NCBI RefSeq assembly: GCF_025989125.1
Contig: NZ_JAPDNR010000001.1
Location: 7,118,087-7,182,086, forward strand
DNA length: 64,000 bases
Direction: 5' to 3'
Source of the DNA: Chitinophaga nivalis
Lineage (GTDB): Bacteria > Bacteroidota > Bacteroidia > Chitinophagales > Chitinophagaceae
Under the pieces are notes generated by a model. That model saw only the letters and a list, made by a program, of their open reading frames with translations. It did not search any database and was not told the DNA's origin. A program made the translations under genes and the position numbers. This document shows, one piece after another, positions 17,741 to 25,194 of this stretch; the stretch's first letter is position 1; every line of letters starts with the position of its first letter.

Positions 17741-20125
17741 TTAATGCGCGCGGCCTCTTTCTTCTTCGTTACCAGCTGTATGTTTTTTCACTTTCAACTG
17801 GCTGTTACCAAATTTATAATTGAGGGTAAGGCTTACGCTGCGATATACCTGGAAGTTCACATACCGCTGCGGCAGGTTATCTACCGTTGTATATAATATA
17901 GGCGCAGAAGAAGCCAGCAGGTCGTTACCATTCAGGGACACCGCCAGCTGTTTTTTCCACGTGAGCCATCTCAGGCCCAGATCCAGTTTATAGTAGGTAT
18001 TGGTTTTGCTGACATGCTGTACTTCCGGAAACTGACACCAGAAATTAACGGCTGCACTGAGGGTACCGCTGCGGTTCAGGCTAATATTATTGCTGGTAGA
18101 CACATACGCACTGAAGGCCCGCAGGCTGGCAATCTGCGGCAGGGCGGACACGGCAGCGGTATGATATATCGTCAGCTGATTGGTGCTTTCCAGCCACGAC
18201 ACCGGATTCAGTGTAATCGTTTCCGTTATACCGGACCGGTAGGTGGTGATAAAGTTCAGGGGTGTTCTGTATACCAGATTGGTGTCCGGCCGGGCAATCG
18301 TAACATTTTCAAAGCCATTATTGGTAATACTTAAAAAGGCGGTAGTCCGGAATATACGGGCGGTATGCGACAACTCAATATTGGTATTGTATTCCGGCTG
18401 CAGGGCCGGATCGCCCTGAAAATAGCTATAGGCAGTCGTCAGCGACTTATAGGGATTCAGCGCCCAGAAATCCGGCCGGCTGATTCTTTTATTGTAAGCC
18501 AGCGCCCAGGTCTGTTCATTGCCCGGCTTATAAGTGACCAGTAAGGAAGGGAACAGTTTCAGGTAGTCGCGGTCATGTTGCTGCTGCAACATATAGGAAT
18601 ACCCGGAAGTACGCGTCCACTCTCCCCGCAGCCCGGCCATGATATTCCATTTGTCCAGCGATTTTTCCGCACTCACATACAGCGCATTGGTATACTCCTT
18701 ATACAGGAACTCATTACTGCGTGTACTGTCGAACATCCTGCCTTTAGCCAGTATCCTGTCGTAGAAAGCATTGCTGTAGTTATTGATATAGCTGGTTTTA
18801 AAACCGGCCGTAAAGTTCGCCACGCGACCGGGTAATTCCAGATCTGCTTTTAAGGTGTAGATATTGATGCGCTGTTGGGCGGTAGTGTAATACAGTGCCT
18901 GTCCCCAGGGCGTTGCTACACCACCGGGACTATAGCTGTTGCTTTCAAAATCGGATTCATCGGAACGGTCGAAATTAAAATAATCCGCATCGATGGACAG
19001 TTTACGACCCACAGTATCCAGATTTGTCACCAGGTGCAGATTGATCGCATGGTTGAAAGCTACGGGATTATACACAGCATAGGTACGTAATACCGAGTCT
19101 GTCTGCCCGCCCTTATTCAACAACGGATTAAACACATGGTCTGACCCCGTTACCTGTACCGTACCGCCCATATAGCCGATACCGATCGTTGTAGCTGGAC
19201 TCAGCTGGTAATCGGCGCCCAGCGACACGTTGGCGCTGCGGATTTTATAATCGCCGGTATCCGATAATATCCAGGAACGGTCCGGATAAAAAACGGATGT
19301 TTCAAATCCTTCGAGGATACGGCCGTTGTATAGATTCGCATTGCCATACAGCGACCAGTTGTTGTGATTGTAATTGAGGTTTCCGCCCAATGACTCATGG
19401 TCGAAGTTGCCGCGTTTATAAACACCCTGTACACTACCGGTATATCCTTCCCGGCGGTTTCTTTTGAGCACAATATTAATGAGCCCTGCATTGCCTTCTG
19501 CATCATAACGCGCCGGCGGATGTGTAATGACCTCAATCTTCGCGATATCGTTGGCAGACAGTGAGCCCAGATAACGGGCCAGGTCTTCGCCGGACAGCTG
19601 TACCAGGCGGTTGTTGATCATTACCCTCACAGCGCCTTTACCGGCGACAGACACACTGTTGCCGGATACTTTCACACCAGGTATCCTGGAAAACAGGTCC
19701 ATCACATTATTACCTGCCGCGGTAATATTGTTTTCCACATTAAAGATGGTGCGGTCTGCCTGCTGTTCGATCGTAGGGCGGCGACGGGAGATCACCACCT
19801 CTCCGAGGCTGGTGACAGCCGTTTCCAGCACTACCTGTATGCTGGTGTCTTTGTGAAGTACAAAAGGTATGAGGCGTGGCTGATAACCAATCGCCGCAAT
19901 ACTCAGCTGATAGGCATGGCCGGATTTTCCTTTCACCAGAAAAACACCGGTGCTGTCGGAGAATGTCTGGCCGATTGTTTTTCCGGCAGTTGTAATGGCG
20001 ATAGAGGCAAAAGCAACCGGTTGTCGTTGCTGATCGGTAACGGTGCCGGTAATACGTTGCTGGGCAGTGGCCAGCATCACATGCATCATTAAAAAAATTA
20101 GTACCGCAAATGGTTTACATGTCAT
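17741..20125 (-). CDS. TonB-dependent receptor with carboxypeptidase-like domain and outer-membrane beta-barrel
   Basis: Start chosen at 20125 (MTCKPFAVLIFLMMHVMLATAQ is a signal peptide); 15 more in-frame codons lie upstream. The protein is about 794 residues: a CarboxypepD_reg-like domain (RITGTVTDQQRQPVAFASI), a plug with SLGEVVISRRRPTIEQ and the DLFSRIPGVKVSG segment, then a beta-barrel of the outer_membrane_b-barrel family 3 type (DPALQPEYNTNIELSHTA region). A basic C-terminus (KVKKHTAGNEEERGRAH) extends past the barrel, which is unusual. It stands alone with its own terminator. The substrate is unknown. Confidence 0.88.
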   Translation of the reverse strand: MTCKPFAVLIFLMMHVMLATAQQRITGTVTDQQRQPVAFASIAITTAGKTIGQTFSDSTGVFLVKGKSGHAYQLSIAAIGYQPRLIPFVLHKDTSIQVVLETAVTSLGEVVISRRRPTIEQQADRTIFNVENNITAAGNNVMDLFSRIPGVKVSGNSVSVAGKGAVRVMINNRLVQLSGEDLARYLGSLSANDIAKIEVITHPPARYDAEGNAGLINIVLKRNRREGYTGSVQGVYKRGNFDHESLGGNLNYNHNNWSLYGNANLYNGRILEGFETSVFYPDRSWILSDTGDYKIRSANVSLGADYQLSPATTIGIGYMGGTVQVTGSDHVFNPLLNKGGQTDSVLRTYAVYNPVAFNHAINLHLVTNLDTVGRKLSIDADYFNFDRSDESDFESNSYSPGGVATPWGQALYYTTAQQRINIYTLKADLELPGRVANFTAGFKTSYINNYSNAFYDRILAKGRMFDSTRSNEFLYKEYTNALYVSAEKSLDKWNIMAGLRGEWTRTSGYSYMLQQQHDRDYLKLFPSLLVTYKPGNEQTWALAYNKRISRPDFWALNPYKSLTTAYSYFQGDPALQPEYNTNIELSHTARIFRTTAFLSITNNGFENVTIARPDTNLVYRTPLNFITTYRSGITETITLNPVSWLESTNQLTIYHTAAVSALPQIASLRAFSAYVSTSNNISLNRSGTLSAAVNFWCQFPEVQHVSKTNTYYKLDLGLRWLTWKKQLAVSLNGNDLLASSAPILYTTVDNLPQRYVNFQVYRSVSLTLNYKFGNSQLKVKKHTAGNEEERGRAH

Positions 20126-20310
20126 AGGTTTCCTTATTCTGATTAGCCAACGAACAAAATAGGGCAACAAAAAACAAAAGCGGTATTAATGTGATAAATG
20201 GCAGGTATGGGATCAGCTACCAGCGCATGCTACTGCAATATATCATCATAAGTGTACACACATTGCATTATTTTTTAGGGAGATGCCCTACATTTGTTTT
20301 ATTTTTTTCC

Positions 20311-21018
20311 ATGAAGCACTTTATACTGGCAAGCACCTCCACTCTTTACGGAGAGAACTATCTGGCCTATTTACAACCGGCCATGACCACCTTATATCAA
20401 GGCGTTACAGAAGTGATCTTTGTTCCTTTTGCCCGCCCCGGCGGCATTTCGCACGATGATTACACGGCCCGGGCGGCGGCAGCCTTTGCAGCTATTGGTA
20501 TCAACGTACGTGGCCTGCATACTTTTGCAGATCCGGTAGCAGCCATCCAGGCGGCACAGGGATTTTTCACCGGTGGCGGCAACACCTTCCTGCTGGTAAA
20601 ACAACTGCATGAACAAGGACTCATGTCTGTTTTAAAAGCAGCTGTAGAAAGCGGCAAACCTTATATGGGTTGCAGCGCCGGCAGTAATATCGGCGGTATT
20701 TCCATGCAAACTACCAACGATATGCCGATTGTATATCCACCTAGCTTTGACACGATGGGACTGGTACCTTTCAACCTGAATCCGCATTACCTGGATCCCA
20801 TTCCCGGTGTACAACATATGGGCGAAACCCGCGAAACACGTATCGGGGAGTTCCACACCCAGCACAGTACACCGGTAGTGGGCCTGCGGGAAGGCAGCTG
20901 GATTTATGCAAAAGGGGATACCCTTACCCTCGCCGGCACCCTCTCTGCCCGCATTTTTGAAGCAGGCAAAATACCGTATGAACTGGAAGCGGGCAGCAGC
21001 CTGGCTACACTGCGGTAA
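20311..21018 (+). CDS. pepE: Dipeptidase E (peptidase family S51)
   Basis: Start set at the ATG at 20311 because MKHFILASTSTLYGENYL aligns with the family N-terminus; the open frame extends 40 codons further upstream without family likeness. The product is 235 residues, close to the usual 229-235. The nucleophile Ser122 lies in GCSAGSN, with Asp137 and His159 (NLNPHYLDP) as the likely triad. PepE hydrolyses Asp-X dipeptides in the cytoplasm. A candidate promoter lies in the AT-rich stretch just upstream. It is 44 bases from the TetR gene, possibly co-transcribed. Confidence 0.9.
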   Translation: MKHFILASTSTLYGENYLAYLQPAMTTLYQGVTEVIFVPFARPGGISHDDYTARAAAAFAAIGINVRGLHTFADPVAAIQAAQGFFTGGGNTFLLVKQLHEQGLMSVLKAAVESGKPYMGCSAGSNIGGISMQTTNDMPIVYPPSFDTMGLVPFNLNPHYLDPIPGVQHMGETRETRIGEFHTQHSTPVVGLREGSWIYAKGDTLTLAGTLSARIFEAGKIPYELEAGSSLATLR

Positions 21019-21062
21019 AACCACTCCATACAACTGGAACTTTAATCGCGTATATTTGTACT

Positions 21063-21650
21063 ATGCGTAACCGGGATGAAAATAAAGCAGTAGCCATCCG
21101 CGAAAAAGCGATGGAAATGATTGTGCAGGAAGGGTTTGATGGCCTGAGTATGCACAAGCTGGCGAAAGCCGTTAATATCTCTGCTTCCACTATCTACATC
21201 TATTTCAAAAACAGGGAAGACCTGCTGAATCAGTTGTACATCAATGTAGCAGCAGTGTTCACGACGGTGACCCTGCAGGACTTTGATCCGGAGATGGATT
21301 TTGAAGCAGGGCTGTGGCTGCAATGGAAAAACCGGTACCAACACATCCTCAAATATCCGCTGCACTTCCGGTTTTCGGAACAGTTCCGTAACTCCCCGCT
21401 GATACAACAACAGGAAGAACTGGAAGATCCTTTCCGCAAAACCATGCGGAAGTTTATACAACATGCCGAAGAAAAGCAACAGCTGGTATCCCTCCCGCCG
21501 GAGGTATTCTGGTCTGTTGCCTATGGCCCTTTTTACACGCTGGTAAAATTCCATCTTGATAATCAGACGATGTCTGGCAAACCTTTTTCCCTCAGCGAAG
21601 AAAATATGCGACAGACCTTTGACCTGGTAGTCAAAGCCCTCCGCCCCTAA
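21063..21650 (+). CDS. TetR/AcrR-family transcriptional regulator
   Basis: A 195-residue regulator. The N-terminal helix-turn-helix is typical: IREKAMEMIVQEGFDGLSMH, then KLAKAVNISASTIYIYFKNREDLLNQLY (about 15-60). The C-terminal ligand-binding region (80-195) has no recognised subfamily. No efflux pump or other clear target lies beside it; the downstream neighbours are the two tRNA-like genes and the SDR gene, which have their own candidate promoters. Confidence 0.9.
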   Translation: MRNRDENKAVAIREKAMEMIVQEGFDGLSMHKLAKAVNISASTIYIYFKNREDLLNQLYINVAAVFTTVTLQDFDPEMDFEAGLWLQWKNRYQHILKYPLHFRFSEQFRNSPLIQQQEELEDPFRKTMRKFIQHAEEKQQLVSLPPEVFWSVAYGPFYTLVKFHLDNQTMSGKPFSLSEENMRQTFDLVVKALRP

Positions 21651-21671
21651 GACCATACCTGGCCTGTTTCC

Positions 21672-21702
21672 TTGCGTTCATCGGAACTTTCCTTTACATT
21701 CG
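21672..21702 (+). promoter_or_regulatory. Candidate promoter of the first tRNA-like gene
   Basis: TTG at 21672-21674 and TACATTCG at 21695-21702 resemble the Bacteroidetes -33/-7 pair (TTG, about 20 bases, TAnnTTTG; one mismatch). The predicted transcript would start at about 21708-21710, right at the 5' end of the tRNA-like sequence. Confidence 0.35.
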
Positions 21703-21709
21703 TACCAGA

Positions 21710-21778
21710 AAAGGTATGGTGTAGTGGAAACATCTCTCCCGCCAGGAGAAGATACAGGTTCGAGTCCTGTTGCCTTTT
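21710..21778 (+). tRNA. Degenerate tRNA-Gly(GCC)-like RNA
   Basis: Seen: a 7-bp acceptor (AAAGGTA 21710-21716 with TGCCTTT 21771-21777), a D-arm (GTGT/ACAT), and a perfect T-arm (ACAGG, loop TTCGAGT, CCTGT; 21754-21770). The anticodon arm can be drawn as 5 bp with a 5-base loop, or as 4 bp with loop CCGCCAG and anticodon GCC. Odd: it is about 3 bases short of a normal tRNA, position 26 is missing in the 7-base-loop form, the base before the anticodon is C instead of the universal U33, and no CCA is encoded. It could be a diverged tRNA-Gly, a non-decoding tRNA-like RNA, or a decayed tRNA. Its partner is at 21833-21904. Confidence 0.5.
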
Positions 21779-21816
21779 TAGCTGTTAACTAACGTATACG
21801 TATATACTAAAAATAC

Positions 21817-21824
21817 TACCTTTG
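21817..21824 (+). promoter_or_regulatory. Candidate -7 element before the second tRNA-like gene
   Basis: TACCTTTG fits the Bacteroidetes -7 consensus TAnnTTTG exactly. Transcription would start a few bases before the tRNA-like sequence at 21833. No clear -33 TTG at the right spacing. Confidence 0.35.
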
Positions 21825-21832
21825 CCCACGGT

Positions 21833-21904
21833 AGCGGGGTAGCTCAAAGGAAGAGCATTGTCACTGCATGACAGGGGATAGCGGTTCGATTCCGTTTCCG
21901 GCTA
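21833..21904 (+). tRNA. tRNA-Ala(UGC)-like RNA with C33 and a G4-G69 mismatch
   Basis: Seen: a full 72-base cloverleaf. Acceptor AGCGGGG/TCCGGCT (one G-G mismatch), T8 A9, D-arm GCTC/GAGC, anticodon stem TTGTC/GACAG, loop ACTGCAT with anticodon TGC, T-arm AGCGG/CCGTT with loop TTCGATT, then ACC. Odd: position 33 is C, not U; the alanine identity pair G3-U70 is absent (C3-G70 instead); and the 5' flank GGT can pair with the 3' ACC, extending the acceptor. It ends 22 bases before the zinc-ribbon/SDR start codon. It could be a non-decoding tRNA, a tRNA-like leader, or a decayed tRNA. Confidence 0.55.
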
Positions 21905-21926
21905 CCTTTTCCAACTATCTATCATC

Positions 21927-23282
21927 ATGGCCACACAGGAGTTTACACAGGAACAGTGGGATCATTTCTACAACATCCTGCAATACCTCAGCAAAAAACC
22001 GGATGCCTCCCCGGATACCCAACGCCTGAAAGGACTGGTTACCAAAATATACAAAACAGCCCGGAAAGATATTCAGCGGACAGCCAGCGAACAACGCAAA
22101 GCTTCCGACCAGGCAAAATTGCAGCAGACCGTTGTGTTCCAAATGGGCTTACAACCAGCTGTCAGCAACCAGCCGGCGCCGCCCACCGTTTACCTGCCCC
22201 TGCAACAGGAGCTGGAGAAAGCGGCGATCTGTTATGCCTGCCGCCAGCCTTATCACACAGTACATTTTCATTACCACCGGCTATGCAGTACCTGCGCCGC
22301 TACTCACCTGCAAAAACTGGAACAACGTGTATCCCTTACCGGTAGAACAGCGCTGATTACCGGCGCCCGCATGAAAATAGGCTATGCCACCGCCCTCCGC
22401 CTCCTGCGGGATGGCGCGCGGGTGATTGCCACTACCCGCTTTGCCGCCGATGCCCTGCTGCATTACACCGCTGAGCCAGACTATGCGGTATGGAAAGAAC
22501 GACTCACCATTTATGAGCTGGATATGATCAGCATCCCGCAAGTAGAACAGTTTATTCAGTTTATGCTGACAACCTTTCCTACCCTGGATATCATCATCAA
22601 CAATGCCGCACAAACGCTTTCGTATCCATCGGAATACTACCGCCCGCTGATAGCGCGACAAGCCCTCCTGCCCGCCTTGCCGGCGGCAGACCGTGCCCGT
22701 ATTGCCTCTCCGGCCTCCCACACCGCTGCCCTGCCGGCACTTTCCGGTCATTTTCCGGAAGGACAGCTGGATTACTTCCATCAGCCACTGGATACCAGAA
22801 GCAGCAACAGCTGGGTCATGAAACTGCATGAAGTAGATACCGCAGAAGTATTGTCTGCCAACCTGGTGAACAACATTGCGCCCTTCATGCTTAACAGTCG
22901 CCTGAAACCCTTGTTGCTACAGTCTTCCTTTGCCGCACGTTTCATTATCAATGTCACCTCTTCCGAAGGACAGTTCAGCTATGCCAGCAAAACCGTTTTC
23001 CACCCACATACCAATATGACCAAAGCCGCACTCAATATGATGACCCGCACCAGCGCTGCCGACTATGCAGCCAGCGGTATTTATATGAACAGTGTAGATG
23101 TGGGATGGGTGTCTACCGGCAACCCGATTGAAAAGAAAACCCGGCTGGAAGAAAAGGGATTTTTACCACCGCTGACGCTCGCAGATGCAGCTGCCCGCAT
23201 TTATGATCCTATCATACAGGGTATCCAGGACCAGCCCACCTATGGTAAGCTCTACAAAAACTATGTGGAAGTGGATTGGTAA
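21927..23282 (+). CDS. Zinc-ribbon/short-chain dehydrogenase fusion protein
   Basis: A 451-residue protein. Residues 1-75 are a charged helical region. Then comes a four-Cys zinc-ribbon motif: CYAC (102-105) and CSTC (120-123), with HFHYH between. From about 135 there is an SDR Rossmann fold: TGARMKIG (145-152) for NAD(P) binding and NNAA (225-228). In the active site the usual Tyr-x-x-x-Lys is Thr362-x-x-x-Lys366 (HTNMTK), so the catalytic Tyr is missing; Ser345/346 remain. A 45-residue insertion rich in Ala/Pro (about 240-285) interrupts the core. It may bind NAD(P) without classical reduction. Two tRNA-like RNAs lie directly upstream. No function is established. Confidence 0.8.
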   Translation: MATQEFTQEQWDHFYNILQYLSKKPDASPDTQRLKGLVTKIYKTARKDIQRTASEQRKASDQAKLQQTVVFQMGLQPAVSNQPAPPTVYLPLQQELEKAAICYACRQPYHTVHFHYHRLCSTCAATHLQKLEQRVSLTGRTALITGARMKIGYATALRLLRDGARVIATTRFAADALLHYTAEPDYAVWKERLTIYELDMISIPQVEQFIQFMLTTFPTLDIIINNAAQTLSYPSEYYRPLIARQALLPALPAADRARIASPASHTAALPALSGHFPEGQLDYFHQPLDTRSSNSWVMKLHEVDTAEVLSANLVNNIAPFMLNSRLKPLLLQSSFAARFIINVTSSEGQFSYASKTVFHPHTNMTKAALNMMTRTSAADYAASGIYMNSVDVGWVSTGNPIEKKTRLEEKGFLPPLTLADAAARIYDPIIQGIQDQPTYGKLYKNYVEVDW

Positions 23283-23331
23283 ACCTGTATAACGGGAATG
23301 CCTATCTTTGATATCATCACAAATTATCCCC

Positions 23332-23685
23332 ATGACATACACCACCTTATATCGGCCGGTAGGCCCCGACGAATTGGTATTGATAGAACAGTCCGGCTGG
23401 AAGCGGTTTCCGCCCCGCAGACCGGATCAGCCTATTTTCTATCCGGTGATGAATGAAGCCTATGCCATTCAGATCACCACCGAATGGAATGTGCCGGCCT
23501 ATGGCAGCGGCTTTGTCACCCGGTTTGCCGTAGCCAGCGCCTTCCTGGAAAAATACACGGTAGAAAATGTAGGCAGCGACCTGCACAACGAATTATGGAT
23601 ACCTGCGGAAGACCTGGATGCCTTCAATGGTCATATCATCGGTCTTATTGAAGTCACTCAATCCTATCACCGGGAACCGGCATAA
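23332..23685 (+). CDS. ADP-ribosylation/crystallin J1-like small protein
   Basis: Start set at 23332 (MTYTTLYRPVGPDELVLIEQ), eight codons inside the longest frame, matching the family N-terminus as remembered. The product is 117 residues and resembles small proteins annotated 'ADP-ribosylation/crystallin J1': RFPPRRPDQPIFYPV, YVTRF-like GFVTRFAV, ELWIPAEDLDAFNGHIIG. No enzyme activity has been shown for this short family to my knowledge. A TATCTTTG at 23303-23310 fits a -7 element, so it may have its own promoter, but it lies only 49 bases after the SDR gene and may also share its transcript. Confidence 0.7.
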   Translation: MTYTTLYRPVGPDELVLIEQSGWKRFPPRRPDQPIFYPVMNEAYAIQITTEWNVPAYGSGFVTRFAVASAFLEKYTVENVGSDLHNELWIPAEDLDAFNGHIIGLIEVTQSYHREPA

Positions 23686-23688
23686 AAA

Positions 23689-23715
23689 AACCCGTTCAGG
23701 GTTACTGAACGGGTT
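23689..23715 (-). terminator. Terminator between the crystallin J1-like and helicase genes
   Basis: An 11-bp stem (23689-23699 with 23705-23715) and a 5-base loop. On the minus strand it is followed by a run of seven T, so it ends the helicase transcript; it may also stop the plus-strand gene that ends at 23685. Confidence 0.85.
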
Positions 23716-23733
23716 CGTATATCCTTTACCGTA

Positions 23734-25074
23734 TTAACGGGCAATATCGATCTTCACTTTCTTGTTTTTGATCTTTTCATTTTTGATCAGCTCCAGTACG
23801 TGTCCTACTTTGGATTTTACCACTGCTACAAAAGAGAAAAAGTCTTTTACTTCGATTAAGCCGATATCTTCTTTTTTCAGTTTACCCCGGTTACCGAGGA
23901 AACCTACGATATCTATTTTATTCACCTTGTCTTTTTTACCAGCCGCAATGAACAGGGTGGTCCATTTTGGTTTTTCCGGTAAAACAGCCGTTTCCGGCAG
24001 TTCAATGGTGATCACCGCTTCATTGGCAATGTATGGCATCAGTTTTTCCTCCGGCGACAGGATCACGATAGCGGTGCCGCTGGCTTCCATTCTGGCCGTA
24101 CGTCCGTTGCGGTGCGTCCAGCTGTCTTCGGTATGTGGTAAATGGAAATGTACGATGTAGCGGATATTCGGAATATCCAGGCCGCGGGCAGCCAGATCAG
24201 TCGTTACCAGTACATTCACGGAGCCGTTGCGGAATTTGCAAAGGGCGGCATCCCGCTCCTGTTGTTCCATAGCGCCATGATAGAAGGTATTGATGATACT
24301 TTTTTCCGACAACATTTTGCTGGTACGCTCCACGGCTTCGCGGTGATTGCAGAATACAATGGTAGAGCGGTTACCCAGGTAGCAGATGAGGCGAAACAGG
24401 GTTTCTACCTTATCATTTTCCGGTGCCAGTACCTGTTTTATTTCCAGGCGGGCGGCCGGTGTACCTTCTTCCGGCAGGAAGTTGAGTTTTTCCGGGTCCT
24501 GCAAAGCCAGGAAATCCGGGATATCCACGGATTCCGTAGCGGAGGTGAGGATACGTTTGTTGATCGCCGGCAACGAGTCGGTGATAAAAGATACTTCTTC
24601 CTGGAAACCCAGTTCCAGGGTTTTATCAAATTCATCCAGCACCAGGGTGGTGATAGCCGCCGTGGTAATGTTTTCCCGGCGGATGTGATCACCCAGACGG
24701 CCAGGCGTACCAACAATAACGGCTGGTGGCTGTATGAGGTTGTTTTCTTCTGTTTCTCTCAGGTGTCCGCCATAACAGGCCGTGATCTTAAATCCGGTAC
24801 CCATCTGCTTAAACACTTTTTCTATCTGCAGCGCCAGTTCACGGGAAGGCACCACAATCAGGGCCTGTGTATCTTTATTGGCAGCATCCAGTTTTTCCAG
24901 TACCGGTAACAGGAAAGCCAGCGTTTTACCGGAACCGGTCGCAGACAACAGGATGACATCGGCCTTTTGGCGATTTGCATCTACCGATGCCTGCTGCATT
25001 TCATTGAGTGAATCAATTTTGAGATTGGTAAGAATATTACCTAAGCTGTAGTTTTCTTTTTGCATTTGGGGCAA
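23734..25074 (-). CDS. DEAD-box RNA helicase with DbpA-type RNA-binding domain
   Basis: A 446-residue helicase. Motifs: LLSATGSGKT (Walker A), VPSRELALQ (Ia), TPGRLGD (Ib), VLDEFDKTL (motif II as DEFD rather than DEAD), TSATES (III), TTDLAARGLDIPN (V) and HRNGRTARM (VI, usually HRxGRxGR). The C-terminal ~75 residues (LFIAAGKKDKVNKIDIVGFL onward) form the DbpA RNA-binding domain, which in E. coli binds 23S rRNA hairpin 92. It likely acts in 50S ribosome assembly. The DEFD motif is a known variant. It stands alone with a terminator downstream. Confidence 0.93.
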   Translation of the reverse strand: MPQMQKENYSLGNILTNLKIDSLNEMQQASVDANRQKADVILLSATGSGKTLAFLLPVLEKLDAANKDTQALIVVPSRELALQIEKVFKQMGTGFKITACYGGHLRETEENNLIQPPAVIVGTPGRLGDHIRRENITTAAITTLVLDEFDKTLELGFQEEVSFITDSLPAINKRILTSATESVDIPDFLALQDPEKLNFLPEEGTPAARLEIKQVLAPENDKVETLFRLICYLGNRSTIVFCNHREAVERTSKMLSEKSIINTFYHGAMEQQERDAALCKFRNGSVNVLVTTDLAARGLDIPNIRYIVHFHLPHTEDSWTHRNGRTARMEASGTAIVILSPEEKLMPYIANEAVITIELPETAVLPEKPKWTTLFIAAGKKDKVNKIDIVGFLGNRGKLKKEDIGLIEVKDFFSFVAVVKSKVGHVLELIKNEKIKNKKVKIDIAR

Positions 25075-25116
25075 AAGTACGAAAAGGAGGATTAAGAATC
25101 AGCAATTAAGCAAGAA

Positions 25117-25157
25117 GGAGGATAGATAAGCGGATTATCTTCGCTTATCTATCCTCC
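25117..25157 (-). terminator. Hairpin terminator after the siderophore receptor gene
   Basis: A perfect 16-bp stem (25117-25132 with 25142-25157) and a 9-base loop, 38 bases beyond the stop of the receptor gene. The following T tract on the minus strand is weak, but the stem is very strong. Confidence 0.7.
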
Positions 25158-25194
25158 CTATTACATCCTTTTTTAATCTCAGGATAACGCTATC

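Noticed and set aside
24142..24909. 255-codon open frame antisense to the RNA helicase
   Set aside because: Fully opposite a clear helicase gene with intact motifs; composition is that of a shadow frame.
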